From Oryzias latipes (lineage: Eukaryota > Chordata > Actinopteri > Beloniformes > Adrianichthyidae), in the NCBI RefSeq assembly GCF_002234675.1, contig NC_019876.2, forward strand, positions 24,453,371 to 24,517,370: a stretch of 64,000 nucleotides of DNA, read 5' to 3'. This document shows, in pieces, positions 1-12,000 of this stretch; positions within the stretch are counted from its first letter, which is position 1; each line of letters starts with the position of its first letter. The notes beneath the pieces were generated by a model. It was not told where the DNA came from. It was given only the letters and a program-made list of their open reading frames with translations, and did no database searches. The translations under genes were made by a program, and so were the position numbers.

Positions 1-84
1 CCGCAGCAAAATTCAAACCGCCCAATCCCGCGAGATTTGGGTTGGGTCCCGCGGGACCCGGCGGGACCCAATCCCAATGCAGCC
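1..84. repeat. Possible right end of a hAT-like MITE
   Basis: The first bases are GC-rich with a doubled GGGACCCG-type unit and end in a GCAGCCCT motif, close to the GTGCAGCCCTG end of the better-defined hAT-like MITE at 286-666. The left part lies outside the window, so neither the second terminal repeat nor a target duplication can be checked. The assignment is an inference from the terminal motif only. Confidence 0.3.
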
Positions 85-285
85 CTCTAGAACAGATACG
101 TTTATTTCCAGACACTTTTTACAGGGAGACTGTTTCAACCAGGAAAAGTTTCATCAGGTTTGGTTTAGTCAAACGAACATAAAATTAGTCAAATGGAAAA
201 GCACTGACTTTCAAAACTCTGCACAAAAACACAATAAACAACCTATGTTAGGCAACAAAATATAAGAATGTAGATTAATACAAAT

Positions 286-666
286 TAGGCCTGCACAATA
301 TACCGCAAATTTATTGTTATCGCAATATCACGCAGAGCAATATCCATATCGCAAAAGTCAGCAAAAATCGCAATAAATGGTTACCTTAGATGTGCTAAAA
401 CAATCCTATTGCAGCTTGAAGCATTTAACGAATCAAATAAATCCATTTATGCATTTGACCAATCAGATGAGCCCTTTCATGTTAGATGTTTTCCTCCTAC
501 GTCAACGAGGGTCATTTGGAGTATAATTTTTACCCTGTTGCAATGAAATGGTAATGATGTTTTTGGTTGTTTTGCTATTTGTTTATACACCGCAAATTAT
601 ATCGTTATCACGATATTGATCACTAACATCGCATATCGCAAGTTTTTCTCATATCGTGCAGCCCTG
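286..666. mobile_element. hAT-like MITE (non-autonomous DNA transposon)
   Basis: A 381-bp AT-rich element. Its ends are imperfect inverted repeats: TAGGCCTGCACAATAT on the left and, read inward on the other strand, CAGGGCTGCACGATAT on the right. It is flanked by an 8-bp near-duplication, ATACAAAT (278-285) and TTACAAAT (667-674), as expected for hAT insertion. Both ends carry repeated ATATCG/TATCGC motifs. It has no coding capacity. Confidence 0.7.
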
Positions 667-968
667 TTACAAATTATTTTATAAAACACAGTTTGATAAT
701 AAAATTTCCTTTAAATCTTAAATGCTCTTAAAATGTAACATTTTTCAGCTCTTCGAGTTAGAACGTTTTCCAAAAAACCACTGTAGTCTTTTCTTTCACT
801 TCATACGAACTAGGATTCAGATGCTTTAAAGCTACAAATCTGAACCCAAACAGCCTTAAAGTTCCACTCTGATCATCTTTAAAGTTATTATAAAAGTGTT
901 CCTCATGGTCTCTAAATTATGAGAAGACAGTTTAAGCCAAAATGGAAAAGAACTGTTTTATTCCTGTA

Positions 969-1173
969 TCGCTTGTGCTATCCTAAGCACTTTAACATTG
1001 GGAGTTGGGTCATTTAGACCCACTAGACAGTGCTCTGAACCTTTTTTCTTCAAAGATTTGTGATCTTCACTGGTGTCCATGGATTACATGAATTCTTTCA
1101 CCTTTATCCACCTTTGTCATGGTAGGGAGAACAAATCAATGCAAGGGTGGGGTCATCTAAGATAGCAGAAGGG
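969..1173 (-). mobile_element. piggyBac-like MITE, degraded copy
   Basis: About 205 bp, recognisably the reverse complement of the element at 50028-50242. Shared landmarks are the GTGCTATCCTA end, the stretch with GTGATCTTCACTGGTGTCCA, and the GGTGGGGTCATCTAAGATAGC end. The terminal repeats have lost several positions and no clean TTAA duplication remains, so this is the older copy. Superfamily is inferred from the second copy. Confidence 0.55.
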
Positions 1174-1461
1174 CTAGTCTACCCATTGCTGAGAGCTTGG
1201 AGCAGGGAGATTGAACGTCACAAATTTGCTCTTTTTCCAACGGTATTTTCTGTTGCACTCCTGATTGACACCAGTTTGAATAAAGAAATACTCAGAAGTT
1301 CGATTTTAGGCTTATTTTTCTTCATAAATGTCTTCCATCATCAGAAAAAAAAAATCCTTAGAGTGGGTCTTTACACATCAAGTTTCATGTTTACAGACTC
1401 CAGCAAGTGAGACTGAACTACCAATGCAGATCATCAGCAGGAGCAGAGACTCTTAGTTCAC

Positions 1462-1581
1462 CTTGAACTGGAGGATTTCATCTCCATCCATGAAGACGAG
1501 CATTTCCTTCCAGTCGAAGGAGGCCTTCTTCCTGTAAATATCCAGCGGCCCGCTGGGGAAGTCTGCTATTTGGTGCTTCAT
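1462..1581 (-). CDS. acox3: Acyl-CoA oxidase 3, first coding exon (N-terminal 40 residues)
   Basis: Acyl-CoA oxidase 3 is the peroxisomal flavoenzyme that oxidises branched-chain acyl-CoAs to 2-enoyl-CoAs and produces H2O2. Only the N terminus is here. Reading leftward from the ATG at 1581, the exon encodes 40 residues containing ADFPSGPLDIYRKKASFDWK, which matches the conserved start of vertebrate ACOX3 (FP-GPLD-YR--ASF-WKE). It ends AAG followed by a GTGAAC donor (GT at 1461-1460), so the intron is phase 0. A TTGATTGCAG acceptor at about 1625 suggests that 43 nt of 5' UTR share this exon and that a non-coding first exon lies upstream; an AAG/GTAAAG donor near 3014 on the same strand is a weak candidate for it. 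The remaining exons lie beyond the left edge. The identification rests on a short but distinctive block, and ACOX3 neighbours HTRA3 in human as well. Confidence 0.8.
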
Positions 1582-1624
1582 CTTCTTCAGGCTGCAGGAG
1601 CTCAGACACACACCTGGACGACAC

Positions 1625-2285
1625 CTGCAATCAAAAATATTCAACTTCCTCTGCCATGTTGGGATTAGTCGTGTCAAGTTTTACACCCATTTTTGTTTTC
1701 ATGTATTAACTCTGCTGCTGGTTTTCCATCAAACTGTCCAACAAGAATGTTGGCAGCAAAAAAAATAAATAAATAAACAGAAGCAAATAAACAACAAACA
1801 GCAGTAAAACAATAAAAACATAAACTTCTTTCAAATATGAGATTAGAAGGATTTCAAAGCAGTAGTTTTCCCGTTGACAGTCAAAAATACTCAACAGCAC
1901 TTTGATATCATAGTTATTATAGATTTATGACAAAGACACGAGTGCACATCAAAGGGTTCCCTTTCAAAAGAAAAGACCTACATTAATACATTTGCCACAA
2001 TGTTCCTTCATCTAAAACATTCATCTAACTTGAATATCAGATTGAAGTGGATTCCATTTTCTTTTCATACTAATTTTTAATTGTTGAACATATTTTTGAT
2101 CATTCAAAGTATTTTTTTTACCACTCCAAGGCTGCTACAGTTTCATTGTATAAATATGTACGATGACAATAAAAGTTTCGGATTCTGATTCTTTGTGTTT
2201 TGAAAGTTTGCTGTGATGTTTGACCTTAGTGCTCAAATCAGGTCATCTATTTCTGTCAAATCTCACAGTTATTAAATGAGCTAAA
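1625..2285. other. Non-coding stretch, probable acox3 5' intron
   Basis: AT-rich sequence between the acox3 coding exon and a dispersed repeat. It holds simple A- and AAAT-rich runs around 1755-1800. No coding exon, RNA gene or complete transposon was recognised. If the acox3 first exon lies upstream, this is intronic. Confidence 0.4.
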
Positions 2286-2314
2286 ATGAACTTCACATTC
2301 ATTTATTCATTCAT

Positions 2315-2450
2315 CTTCTTAACCTTTTTTTCCCCTTCAGGGTCACAGGGTTGCTGGAGCCTATCATGGCCACGCGTGGGCAAAGGCGGGGAACATCCTG
2401 GACAGGTCGCCAGTCTGTCACAGGGCCACAATCACACAGCCATAGGCCAG
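2315..2450 (+). repeat. Dispersed teleost repeat fragment (GCTGGAGCCTATC family)
   Basis: Contains the phrases GGTCACAGGGTTGCTGGAGC, CTATCATGGCCACGCGTGGG, and CCTGGACAGGTCGCCAGTCT. The same fragment recurs at 48300-48395 and, more degraded, in the SINE tails near 13000 and 14300. It is a common dispersed tail module in fish genomes. The open frame crossing it is not a gene. Confidence 0.6.
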
Positions 2451-2544
2451 GATAGGCTCCAGCAGCACCGGGACCACAAAAGGGTCAAAGATGAATGGCT
2501 TAAAAGATGTGTGAATGAAAAAACGACAATAACTGCTCTTTAGA

Positions 2545-5091
2545 ATCAGAGTATATGCAATAAATGCAAAAAAAATTATCGACTTGACAAGTTCTACTTA
2601 TCAAACAGAGGTGTTTGAAGTTGTTCCTTTTCTAGTTTAAGTCTGGTTTCCTCCTGGGTTCATTTTTTCAATATCGTTGCGTTCGTGTGATGACGTCATT
2701 GTGTCGTTTTGTAATCCACTGACCTATAGCCTGATCATTTTGCTTTCCGCTCTGCAGGCTCAATGACCTTTGACACACATGCATCTCTGTGTGTTTTTTG
2801 GTTTCGACGGTTCCAGACTAACCCTCACAGACAAACTCCAGCTCAGACTTCCACACAAAAACACTTTTTTTAGTTTAGGAGAAGTAACAGAGTGAAAACA
2901 GCAGCAGCACCAGCAGCTGTGTGTCCCGTCACCGCCTGCAGGATTCATGCTAACATCACGCAGACAGAAAACCGGGCTGCGCCGCTTGGGTTCTGGATCG
3001 GTTCGGGTCTTTACCTTACTGGTCCGCTGCTGCTCGGGACACACTATCACTCCACAGACAAACCAATGACTCCAAAATCATCTGAGTTATCCAAGTTTAC
3101 AAACTTCCTGCTGTTTTCACAGACACTGACCAAACTTCCTTTTTGGGTTTTCACAATAAAAGCACCCTCCTGACCCGACCAAACCACAGACTGCCCCATT
3201 GCCCCAACTGTGAGCGATTATAAACTTATCACTACAGCAAGTGACGCACCTCACAAAAATTTAAAGTCTAAAGGAGGAATTCCTGCCAAGTCAAGACGTA
3301 AAACAATATTTGAACGTTTATTCTGAAAGTAACTCGAATTTGAAAGTAACTTTATTTATAAGAGTATGATTAACAGATTTAAAGTCCAGTCAGATAACAT
3401 CTGTGCATACGCTGTAAACACAGATAATAATCTTAATCTGGGTCATCTGGTAAAGATTTAAAAGGTAAATCGCTAGACAACATCTCTGTTACAGTTTAAT
3501 TTTTAATTTTTTTTCTTAGTTGTCAGTTTCATGTTTAAAGGGCATTATGTTGCCTGAAATATTTTTTTAAAACTCCAAACTACTGAAAAATGGTTGCCTT
3601 TTGGATGAACGTTTTGAATACCATGTCAACATCAATGCAAACACATTTCAGTGTCTTTTAGATTTGAACATTTCATGTGCAGATAAAAAGGCTTAAATAT
3701 TACAGTTGAATCCCATTCCTGTCTCTCTGCTGTGCTCTGCTTTGCTTAAAAAAATGTAAATTTAAGAGGTTGGTTTCGTCTGACGTGCTTTATCTGCAGG
3801 TTAACCAATCCTCAACGCACACATCTGTGACTGCTCTGTTAATGATCAGCTGGAGTGTCGGCCAGTTCACTTTGATTCAGTCAGAGACGTTCTATCATAA
3901 CACTTTCAGCCAGAGAACAAAAAAACAAAGTGCCCGTCATTTTCAGAGTTTTGTGCAGCAGACTGAATGCAGATGACACAAGGCTCTCTTAAACTCTATC
4001 ACTTGTTAACATCAGAAGTTTATCTGAGGGGCATCTGAGGGCTCGCCACCTTGTGGGCTCTCATGCAGGCCTGCAGCAAAGACTGGAAAAAGACATCTTG
4101 AAAGCACACCAGCAGCACCGGATCCCTGGGTCAACCCCTTGGGATTACTAATGCCTTGTGATCCCTTTGCTGTTTTTGTCTAACTTCAGGGCATCTTTTC
4201 TTGTACCTGGGAGTCTGACAAACAAGAATGAAAGGCATTGGTTAGTGACCAACTACCACATGACAGTGGATGTATGTAATCTCACTTCCAGGACCTTTAT
4301 GTGCGCAGCAGCCTTATTAATGATCATCAAGGTATATAATGTTTATGTAATGATAATGGATGTTTGCTAAAAGTTGATTGTCAAGAGAAAATCAGTTCAT
4401 GTGACGATAAACATACAGGTTCTCCCAGGAAATCAACAGTAGAACCAACCCACTGATGTTCTGTGAAATTTATTGCAGATAGCTTGTTTGCAATTCATGT
4501 CCCCTTTTGGGCCCCCCAGGTATAAGCAAAGAGAAAAAAGTAGAGAAGAAAACATTTTACACTTAACAAGAGTAAATAAACACAGGCCGCAGGTTTACTC
4601 AAATCATTATTAACTGAAAAAACAGGAGCAGACTAAAGCCCACATTTATAGACAAAAGTGTTTAATTAAAAACCTCTGAATCAACAAAGCAAACAAGTAC
4701 ATTCTCATTATTCATATGGATACAATTAAATTAACAATATATATAATATGACTATAATAAATATGACTATAATATGGCCTCCTTATTTTCCTCATCCTAT
4801 GCTTTTTAATAGATATAGAGTCCTTCTCATAGGGCATTTCTTTAAAGTTTCTCTTCAGTTTTATATTTCATAACCAAATGTTATGAAGTTGGTTAGTTAT
4901 CTCTTCTAAAAAAACATAAAACAGCAGTTTGATCCATTATATTTTCTGGAACCCTGTCAAAGGAAAGAAAATGACAAGATCAAAGCCTTCCAGGCTGAGA
5001 TGAGGACTTTTGTCGTGAAATTCTAATGATGGCTCACAAAAATACTAAGCTATTCGTTAAATAAACCCTCAATTTTCATTTATATTACAGC
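2545..5091. other. Unassigned non-coding stretch, possible acox3 upstream region
   Basis: A TGACGTCA (CRE-like) octamer occurs at about 2691-2698. The 2880-3050 segment is richer in GC and CAG than its surroundings and could be the acox3 promoter or non-coding first exon. From about 3240 to 5090 the sequence is AT-rich, and I recognised no gene, terminal repeats or tRNA-like promoter. Open frames here are short and lack protein-like features. Confidence 0.3.
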
Positions 5092-5096
5092 ATTTG

Positions 5097-5645
5097 TGTC
5101 ATAATCCAAGGATGAGACAGACCCAGATGCTGAAACCCAAAAGGAGGATACAGGTAGGATGTAAGGTAAGTAATTAGATTTATTTTGATCTGGCGTGGTT
5201 GGGAGTTTTGGCGTGGCTGGAGGTTCTGGCGAAGTAGACGATCGTGGCGAGACTTGAGGTCCGGATGTAGTTTGGGTTTGTGGCGTGGCTGGAGATCTTG
5301 GTGAGCTCGGGACTCGTGGTGTGGCTGGAGCCTAGGACGAGGTAGGTTCCTTCAGGAGATTCAGGAATGGCCCGGCTGCTCGTGGAAGCGTCTGACTCAG
5401 GTGACTCTCGTGGCATGAAATCCTGAGGCAGAGAAAAGAAGGGTTAGCTAAGAACGAGACTAGGGGGCCAGACATGGGTCTAGAAAAGACTGAGCACCAT
5501 CAGGGGCAACGAACTGGCGATGAATGCTGGAGCTGGATCTCCTTAAGTAGAGCAGATTCTTGATGAGGTGAGTAGTCACAGGTGGTGGAGTCAGGAGCAG
5601 AGCAGAGCTGGGAGGGGGAGGAGTACTGACAGAGGCACCATGACA
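5097..5645 (-). mobile_element. Solo LTR (549 bp) with 5-bp target duplication
   Basis: Begins TGTCAT, ends ATGACA, and is flanked on both sides by ATTTG (5092-5096 and 5646-5650). The ends match the element at 12123-12638 in reverse orientation: the outer block with the TGCCTCTGTCAG complement and a CAGACCCAG block near the other end. TG...CA termini, a 5-bp duplication and the absence of an internal coding region indicate a solo LTR left by recombination. The interior has degenerate repeats of GGCGTGGCTGGAG, which create a fortuitous low-complexity frame. The parent family is not identified, and the strand is given relative to the second copy. Confidence 0.7.
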
Positions 5646-5886
5646 ATTTGTTTCCTTGAAAGGTAATATCAATTTACTAATGGAAAATTGTAGTTACTGG
5701 GGCCTGTTTCAGAAAGGAGGTTCAACCAACTCTGAGGTTAAACTTGAACTCTGAGTTGGTCAATCGAGAGATTAACAACTCTGAGTTTTCTGTTTCAGAG
5801 AAGCTGATCGGAGTTAGGTCAATAAATTCTGAGTGGACTGATTCGGAGGTAAGCGTGCGCACCGCGACTATAAGAAGCCATTATCA

Positions 5887-6566
5887 ATGGAGCGCAGATA
5901 TTACGAGTCACTATGGCAACCGTGGAAGAAAAGGTCTGCGTATTTTTCGCCAGCTGAACTTGACGTACTGCTGCAAAGTTACAGTGAATATGAGCACATA
6001 TTCCAGAAGACAAGTAACACCGCTGCATCTGCAAGACAGAGACAGTTAGCGTGGGAAAACATAGCTGCCCGAGTTAATGCGTAAGTTTGCATTTAAATCA
6101 TTGTTATAAAATATTGGCTGTAATAACTTTTGAAATAGCATAAGGTGTGAAATAAAAATGGTGATATTTAGGTGTACTTTTGAAGTGTTATTCCTGGTGT
6201 AATTGCATAAAATGCTGCATAGTGTACAGAACCAATCTGGGGGCGAAAATGCATTTAACGTCGGTAATGTTTAGAGGACTTTTTTGTTAACCTTCCCCTC
6301 TTGCAAACGTTGGTCAGTTTAATATTAATACATGCAATTGTGTTTTTAAAAGTGAACTTTTGTCTACTGTTGTATTGATCAAGTGGTATAGGTTTATATG
6401 GGACTAAGAAAGTAAGCAGTTTTAGCAAATTGTGTTTCCAAAAAGTAATTGTTACATTAATCTAATTCAATGTCCCTGATTTCATTTTCATGTAGATGCA
6501 ATCCTGCAGGAATTAAAAGAACATGGCAGCAGCTAAACATGAAGTATAAAAACATAATTCAATCAG
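5887..6566 (+). pseudogene. Harbinger Myb/SANT-like DNA-binding protein, two N-terminal exons
   Basis: Exon 1 (5887-6080) starts ATG and reads through a block with KKRSAYFSPAELDVLLQSYS and a later QRQLAWENIAARVNA, the Trp-containing helix pattern of Myb/SANT-like proteins encoded by Harbinger transposons. A GTAAGT donor follows. After a TGTAG acceptor, exon 2 (6496-6566) continues in frame with NPAGIKRTWQQLNMKYKN, the third helix, and ends at a GGTCAA donor-like site. In intact elements this protein binds the transposon ends and helps carry the transposase to the nucleus. No downstream exons were found before the transposase remnant, so this copy is probably truncated and not functional. Confidence 0.7.
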
Positions 6567-6652
6567 GTCAAATTTGAGCATGTCATGGATGTAGGCTTTG
6601 TTGACAATATTTGACATATGAAACATCAACATAGCAATACTTAATGTTGTTT

Positions 6653-6838
6653 TCATTGTATATATGTAATTGACTGCAACGAAAAACGGTAACGCTCAAA
6701 CAAAAACGTATGGGGAAATGACAGGAAATCGAGTCTAGGTCTCAAAATCCTCGCACGACGTAAATGTAATTCTCTACGAATTAATGCAGCCTCCTCGTCT
6801 ATTGGGTCCTCCAAAAAAGGACAAGCCATTCTTGTCAC
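6653..6838 (-). pseudogene. Harbinger transposase N-terminal fragment
   Basis: The minus-strand frame from an ATG at 6838 encodes 61 residues. They include ACPFLEDPIDEEAALIRREL and the block FLFERYRFSLQSITYIQ, matching the N-terminal region of fish Harbinger transposases (PFLEEPVD..., then YLFERYRFS--GI-YL). The frame stops right after this block, and none of the catalytic DDE domain is present up to the other end of the element. It is the first transposase exon left after an internal deletion. Confidence 0.65.
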
Positions 6839-7279
6839 TTGTCTCTGTGTGACGGAAATGTGGGCAATGAAGGTTAAAGTGAAAAATACCGCTTCGTCTT
6901 TAAAAAGGGGAGGGGACCGGCAGAAACCTTGAGTTTAGAGGACAAAACCTGCTCCCGACCAGGTTAGGTTCACAGCGTAAGTAACCATGGATACTGACTC
7001 CGAGTATAAGTTACCTCTCTTTCAGAAACGGGTTTGACTTACTCTGCTTTCTCTGGTTTAACAAACCTCCCATTCTGAAACGGAAAACCCAGGGTTTCCC
7101 TGATTTCAGGGTTAACGCACTCAGATTTTACACTTAACCTCCTTTCTGAAACAGGCCCCTGGTAGTTACTATAACAAAGTCAATGTTTTCACTGAACATG
7201 AAATAAGGATTCGGGTTGTGTACAATAATCCAAAGGTATGTACATTACACTATACAGTGAAAACACTGTTTACATAAAC

Positions 7280-7560
7280 TCAAACTCAACCTTTATTTGT
7301 ATAGCGCCTTTCATATCAGTAGACAACACAAAGTGCTTTACATAAAAGCAAATAAAATAGTCATAAAATATGGAAATGAATTAAAACAGAAAACACAGGA
7401 TAATCACACACAACTGTCATTGCCTCAGTGCCCGCCCAACACAGCAGCTCAGGGCTCACTTTGACGGCTATAAGACCACAGAGTTGGACCCAAGCTGCCC
7501 TAAGGAGAACCGGACACCGCAGCAACAGCACCCCCTACAGGCGAAGCCAGTAGTGCCCCA
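7280..7560. repeat. Dispersed teleost repeat fragments
   Basis: Contains CCTTTATTTGTATAGCGCCT and AAAGTGCTTTACATAAAAGC, which resemble a widespread fish repeat tail, then a GC-richer block around 7430-7560 with short direct repeats of AGCA/CAGC type. No ends or target duplication could be set. An A/T-rich low-complexity run follows (7585-7735). Confidence 0.45.
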
Positions 7561-7745
7561 GAACAGTGGATCCCAAAGAGGAAACAGTAAAAAAAACAGC
7601 AGAATAATAATTAAAAATAAATAATAATAACGTTAAAAAAGACATATCAATAATAGTAATTAAAAAAATAAAATAATATTAACTTAAAAAAAAGACATTA
7701 TTAATTTTTTTAATAATTTTAAGAAATTATTAAAACATGACTTTA

Positions 7746-7966
7746 GGGAGCCAGTTTAGCTCGTGCTGGTTTGCGGCGCCTTCCGTCCGTGAAACCAGGG
7801 TTCGACTCCGGGCTGCTCCCTGTTCCCTTCTCTACCTCTGCCGGTTCCAAGCCCGTTTTGAGAAGGTTGCGTCAGGAAGGGCATCCGGCGTAAAACATTG
7901 CCAAATTTACCATGCGACTTGTTCGCTGTGGCGACCCCTGATGGGAGAAGCCGAAAGTGGAAGAAG
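7746..7966 (+). mobile_element. tRNA-derived SINE with 17-bp target duplication
   Basis: A 221-bp element. The head has a box-A-like TTTAGCTCGTGCTGG and a box-B-like GGGTTCGACTCC at normal tRNA spacing. The tail carries GTCAGGAAGGGCATCCGGCG and the CGACCCCTGATGGGAGAAGC block common in fish SINEs, then a short GAAGAAG end. It is flanked by 17-bp direct repeats with one mismatch (7729-7745 and 7967-7983), as produced by LINE-driven insertion. Confidence 0.8.
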
Positions 7967-8466
7967 ATTAAAACCTGACTTTAAAAATGATAGTAATAAT
8001 GTTTAAAAAGGGAAGTATATAAAAAAAATAACAATACTCCTTATATAAGTTAAAATGACTAAAACATTTAAGCAATTACAAAAGTGATGTAAATGCCAGG
8101 TTAAAAAGGTAGGTCTTAGTGTGACAGGATGAGTTAATTGGGTCACAGGTGTAGTCACTCCTATCCTGATGCTGCTAATGAGCATGACCACCTGTAAAAT
8201 GGGACTGAGCTGCCCCCCCCCCCATCATTCCAGACTGACACTGCCTCTCTTTCTGGGTTTCTGCTCCTGTCAGTGCAGTGAACATCACAATTCCTGGTCA
8301 AAAGGGCGGGTCAACTTGTGAAATGGGAGCTGAGCGCATCGCTCCCTGTTCCTCCCTTCAAGTCATATCTAGAGCTGATCAGGTCTTTACTGGGGAACCT
8401 GCTGCTGCTTAAAACAGGTTTTGTGGCCTTTGTTGGGATTCATTGCAGAAGCTCCGCGGGTCCCTC

Positions 8467-8935
8467 TCATCTGCTCCAACGGTCCAGCCCCCCACCTGCA
8501 CTGAAAACAGTGCCTGTAGAGAACTGCTTTCCCCTCCTGAGGCGCCGCATGGTTTGCCAGAATCTCTTCGAGGCTAACTTATAGTCCTTTGCCATGGCCA
8601 CACCAAACTCCTCCCAGGACCGAGTTTTTGTCTTCCCAACAGTCCGGGCCGCAGCTAGCTTAGACTGCCGATACCTGTCAGCTTCCTCTGGAGTTCCACA
8701 AGCCAGCCAGGCCTGGTAGGACTCTTTCTTCAGCTTGACGGCATCCCTTATTTCCGGTGTCCACCACCGGGTTTGGGGGTTACCGGCCTGACCGGCACCA
8801 GAGACCTTGCTGCCACAGCTCCGAGCAGCAGCAGAGACAATGGAAGTGGAAAACATGGTCCACTCGGACTCGATATCCCCTGGCCATCTGACTTTCAATT
8901 GAAGTGCCACAAAACCCACCTTTTTTCTGAAACAG
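8467..8935 (-). pseudogene. LINE ORF2 fragment (region between endonuclease and RT)
   Basis: The minus-strand frame contains RTRWWTPEIRDAVKLKKESY, then ACGTPEEADRYRQSKLAAAR and SKRFWQTMRRLRRGKQFSTG. These match the linker between endonuclease and reverse transcriptase in a very common teleost LINE, which I place only tentatively in the L2/CR1/Rex group. The fragment is open for about 155 codons, but the endonuclease and RT domains are absent on either side. It is a 5'- and 3'-truncated relic. The 3' end fragment at 47916-48092 may come from the same family. Confidence 0.75.
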
Positions 8936-9019
8936 GATGACATATTTTTGACCCTGCAACTTTCTTTTCCCTCTTTTTTTGGCATCCTGAATTTTGGGCC
9001 ATGTCTTTTCTTCCTCACA

Positions 9020-12000
9020 TTTGGGATTCATGGGTCTTTTAGGTAGCCAAATCGTTCAAAAGACTGGCTCTTTTTTTATAGTTACCGTATAGTATAGTAT
9101 TTTAGGAAGCCAGCCTTTAATTCATTCATTTAATCCTGGAAATAATCACAAGAAGGATTAATGGGCTGAGGTCTGGATCAGCCAGTAAAATTCAGATTTT
9201 CCACCAATAATTGAGTTCAAATGATGTTGGAAATATCAATAATAGCTTCATTTGACATGTGTGGACAAGATGTACGTCTGACATGGATTCTCTGTAAATA
9301 TTCTACTGCCAGCATATACAGTGTAAATGTATAAGGAGTGTGTATCTGTACTTTGAATTATGTTATTAATGCAACATCTAAAAAAACATTTGGTCCAGTG
9401 TCTTACTGACAAAACAGAGTAAGAGCCACAAAATCTCATTGCTCTTTATAAAAATACACTATGCGGCCGTTTAATTACAACATGTAGCTTTTAATTTCAA
9501 TTTTTAATTTACAAGATTTAAAGTTTAACCGTTATATTCTTTAAAAGGCTGTATAACAATTTTGATTTATTTTAATCTGACAAAAGCACATTCAAGTTCC
9601 TTTCAGAATAAAATACAGCACCCCTTAAAACCCCAATCTAACCTTTATGGTCGCCCCTTACTAGGTTTTTTTGTTTTGCTTTCTTATTGCAGGTTGTCTG
9701 TGGTTTTCATGATTGGTCACAGATGTCTGCAATTATCTCACCTAGTTTCATTATTTAAAGAAGTTCCTCACTGTGTTTGTTGTCGAAGCGTCTTCTGTAC
9801 TCGGCTGTTCATGATCATGATTATAAACCTTGAGCTCATCCAGTCTGGTCAAGTATTCCTGCTCCTGAGTTTATCTCCATTGGATACTCGTAACACTAAC
9901 ATTACCGTTGCAGCAAAAATGGCAAAGAATGGTGGAGCTATCCAGATACCAGCCCAGAAGAGGAAAACAAAGATGTACTGTATACAAATTTAGTCGTCTA
10001 CAAATGGATGCATCAGAATGGAGCCTTGTGGCCTGCCCATTGTAGCTTTGATGTTACAAATAGGATCTTTTTTAAACTGCATTCATATGTCTGCTTTTAA
10101 TCAACGACTTGATTTAAGACCTATTCAAAAATGCAATTTTAAGTTAGATTTTTTAAAAACATATATTTCCTTTGTCTTCTCCATGTAAAAAACCCCCAAA
10201 ACACAATTTTCTTGGAGTAAAACATTAGGCGTTTTAATGTAATAACATACTAAGTGAAAGTCCAACACAGAAAAGCAGTGTTTACAGAAGGACAGGGGGG
10301 ACAACATGGTGCCTTTTTATCCTGTTCCCAAGTCCTGGTAGATGCAGAGGGTTCTCAGAAAGGGAATCTAACCTTAAACCAAAGATCATGAAGAGAACTT
10401 TCATGCTGGATCGGCTGTGGCTGGTTCTGGTGACCTACAGCGTGTCGGTAGAAATGGAACCACTGTTGATGGAGGAAGCAGAGGAGGAAGACGTGTTTGT
10501 AGACAGATGGAGAAAAAGAAAAGGAGGGAAGGACTTAGAGGAGGAACTTTGACAGGAAAACTAGAGAGTTGGCCGACATGATGGAAAGAAGAAAAGTGGA
10601 TATTCTGTGTTTTTAGGAGACTAGATGGAAAGAGAAAAAGGGACAAAAGTGAATTATTTATCCTCATTTGTTTGTTTTTGGTTTATTAAACAACTGAAAA
10701 TTAAAGTACAACTAGAGACAATTAAGCATTTTTTGTTTCTCGGAAGTGAGGTAATGTTTTTCTTTAAACAAAAAATATTTGACCTTTTTGGATCTGTTTG
10801 AAGATAATTTGCACATTAAGTTAAAAAACATTTTCTGGTTCTCTGTTGTGTATTTATAGTTTTTAACCTTCAGCTTATCGTTTTAAAACTTTTGAAAGCC
10901 AAACAGTTTCACTCCATGAGTGTGGAGTTTGAACATTTGTAACTTTATTTGGTTTGCTCCTCAAAGACTTGAAGGGTTGCAAATTACTCAGAAAGTCATG
11001 CAATTACTAAAGCTGCTCTCTAGAGGCCGCTATTGCCCTAAACAAGCGTGAAAACTTGTCTCTTTACCTCTGATTGCTCTTCTAAATTCACCTCATTGAA
11101 CCGCAGTCAACATGACGAAATTTTTCAGCTTTTTTGGGATTTCTGTTTCTCATTTGCACTAATTTTTTTAAGTTTATTCACATTTTGTCACATGTGTGAT
11201 TTCATCCCTTAGTCTGCATGGTGAATCAAACCAGGTTGAACTATGGTGCACCTGCCTGGTCTGCACCAGGTGAGCTTTCAGACCTGCCAAACAAAGGGAG
11301 TTAAAGGAAACTAGTAAAAATTTGTTTTTTTTTTCCATGCATGTTGAACTGACTGAAAACCTTTCTGCTGTGGAATCAAAACTTATTTTTTTACTCAACT
11401 ACTTCTCTGCACGGCCCTCTTGTCCATCTGAAGTAGTTTCCAATGTTTTTATGGCCTGGTCCTGACACATTTCCCCCTTAAAGCCTCCATGCATCATTTA
11501 CAGTGAACTCTCAGATACGGCAGCAGGAACCCAAGAGGTGCAAAACAATTAGGAGTTCACGCATGTGTAGTGTTGAACGGCATAGCGTGTCAGGGGTTCA
11601 GCGGCCAGCAAAGCATTAAGGAGCGCTGTCAGGGCCCGTCACCTCCTCAGGCAGAACAAGGAGCTCTGTGTTCTGTGAAGTGACAGACTGCTTCACACAA
11701 ACACCTCCACAGCTGGGTGAGACACATCTGTCTCAGGCGTCACCCTTCTTGTCTGCACAAACAAACCCGGGCTGCCGTCTCTGCTTGGACACTGGTCATC
11801 CGCTGCCCCTCCACCTCCTCCAGCTCAGGCATTAAAAACAGCTTCACATCTGTGATGAGTTTGCGGGTCTGCTGGGAGGTTTTGGTATGCTCGCCTGAAC
11901 AGCAGCTTAAAGGGAGGAACAAACATTTCTGCCAAATGAGGTCATCTGTACAGTGGGTCATTTTCAGTCTAGTTTTTTTTTAGCCTAGTTACAACTGCAG

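Larger units (their letters stand above)
5700..7158. mobile_element. PIF/Harbinger DNA transposon, internally deleted
   Basis: A 1459-bp element with perfect terminal inverted repeats of at least 23 bp starting GGGCCTGTTTCAGAAAGGAG, flanked by CTG on both sides (5697-5699 and 7159-7161), a typical Harbinger 3-bp duplication. It retains two gene remnants in opposite orientation: a Myb/SANT-like DNA-binding ORF (plus strand, two exons) and the N-terminal exon of the transposase (minus strand). The catalytic part of the transposase is absent, so movement would need help from another copy. Confidence 0.85.

Noticed and set aside
9562..9993. 143-codon frame with hydrophobic stretches
   Set aside because: No family motif, no splice-site support and AT-biased composition. 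It may cross an old repeat. Not supported as a gene.
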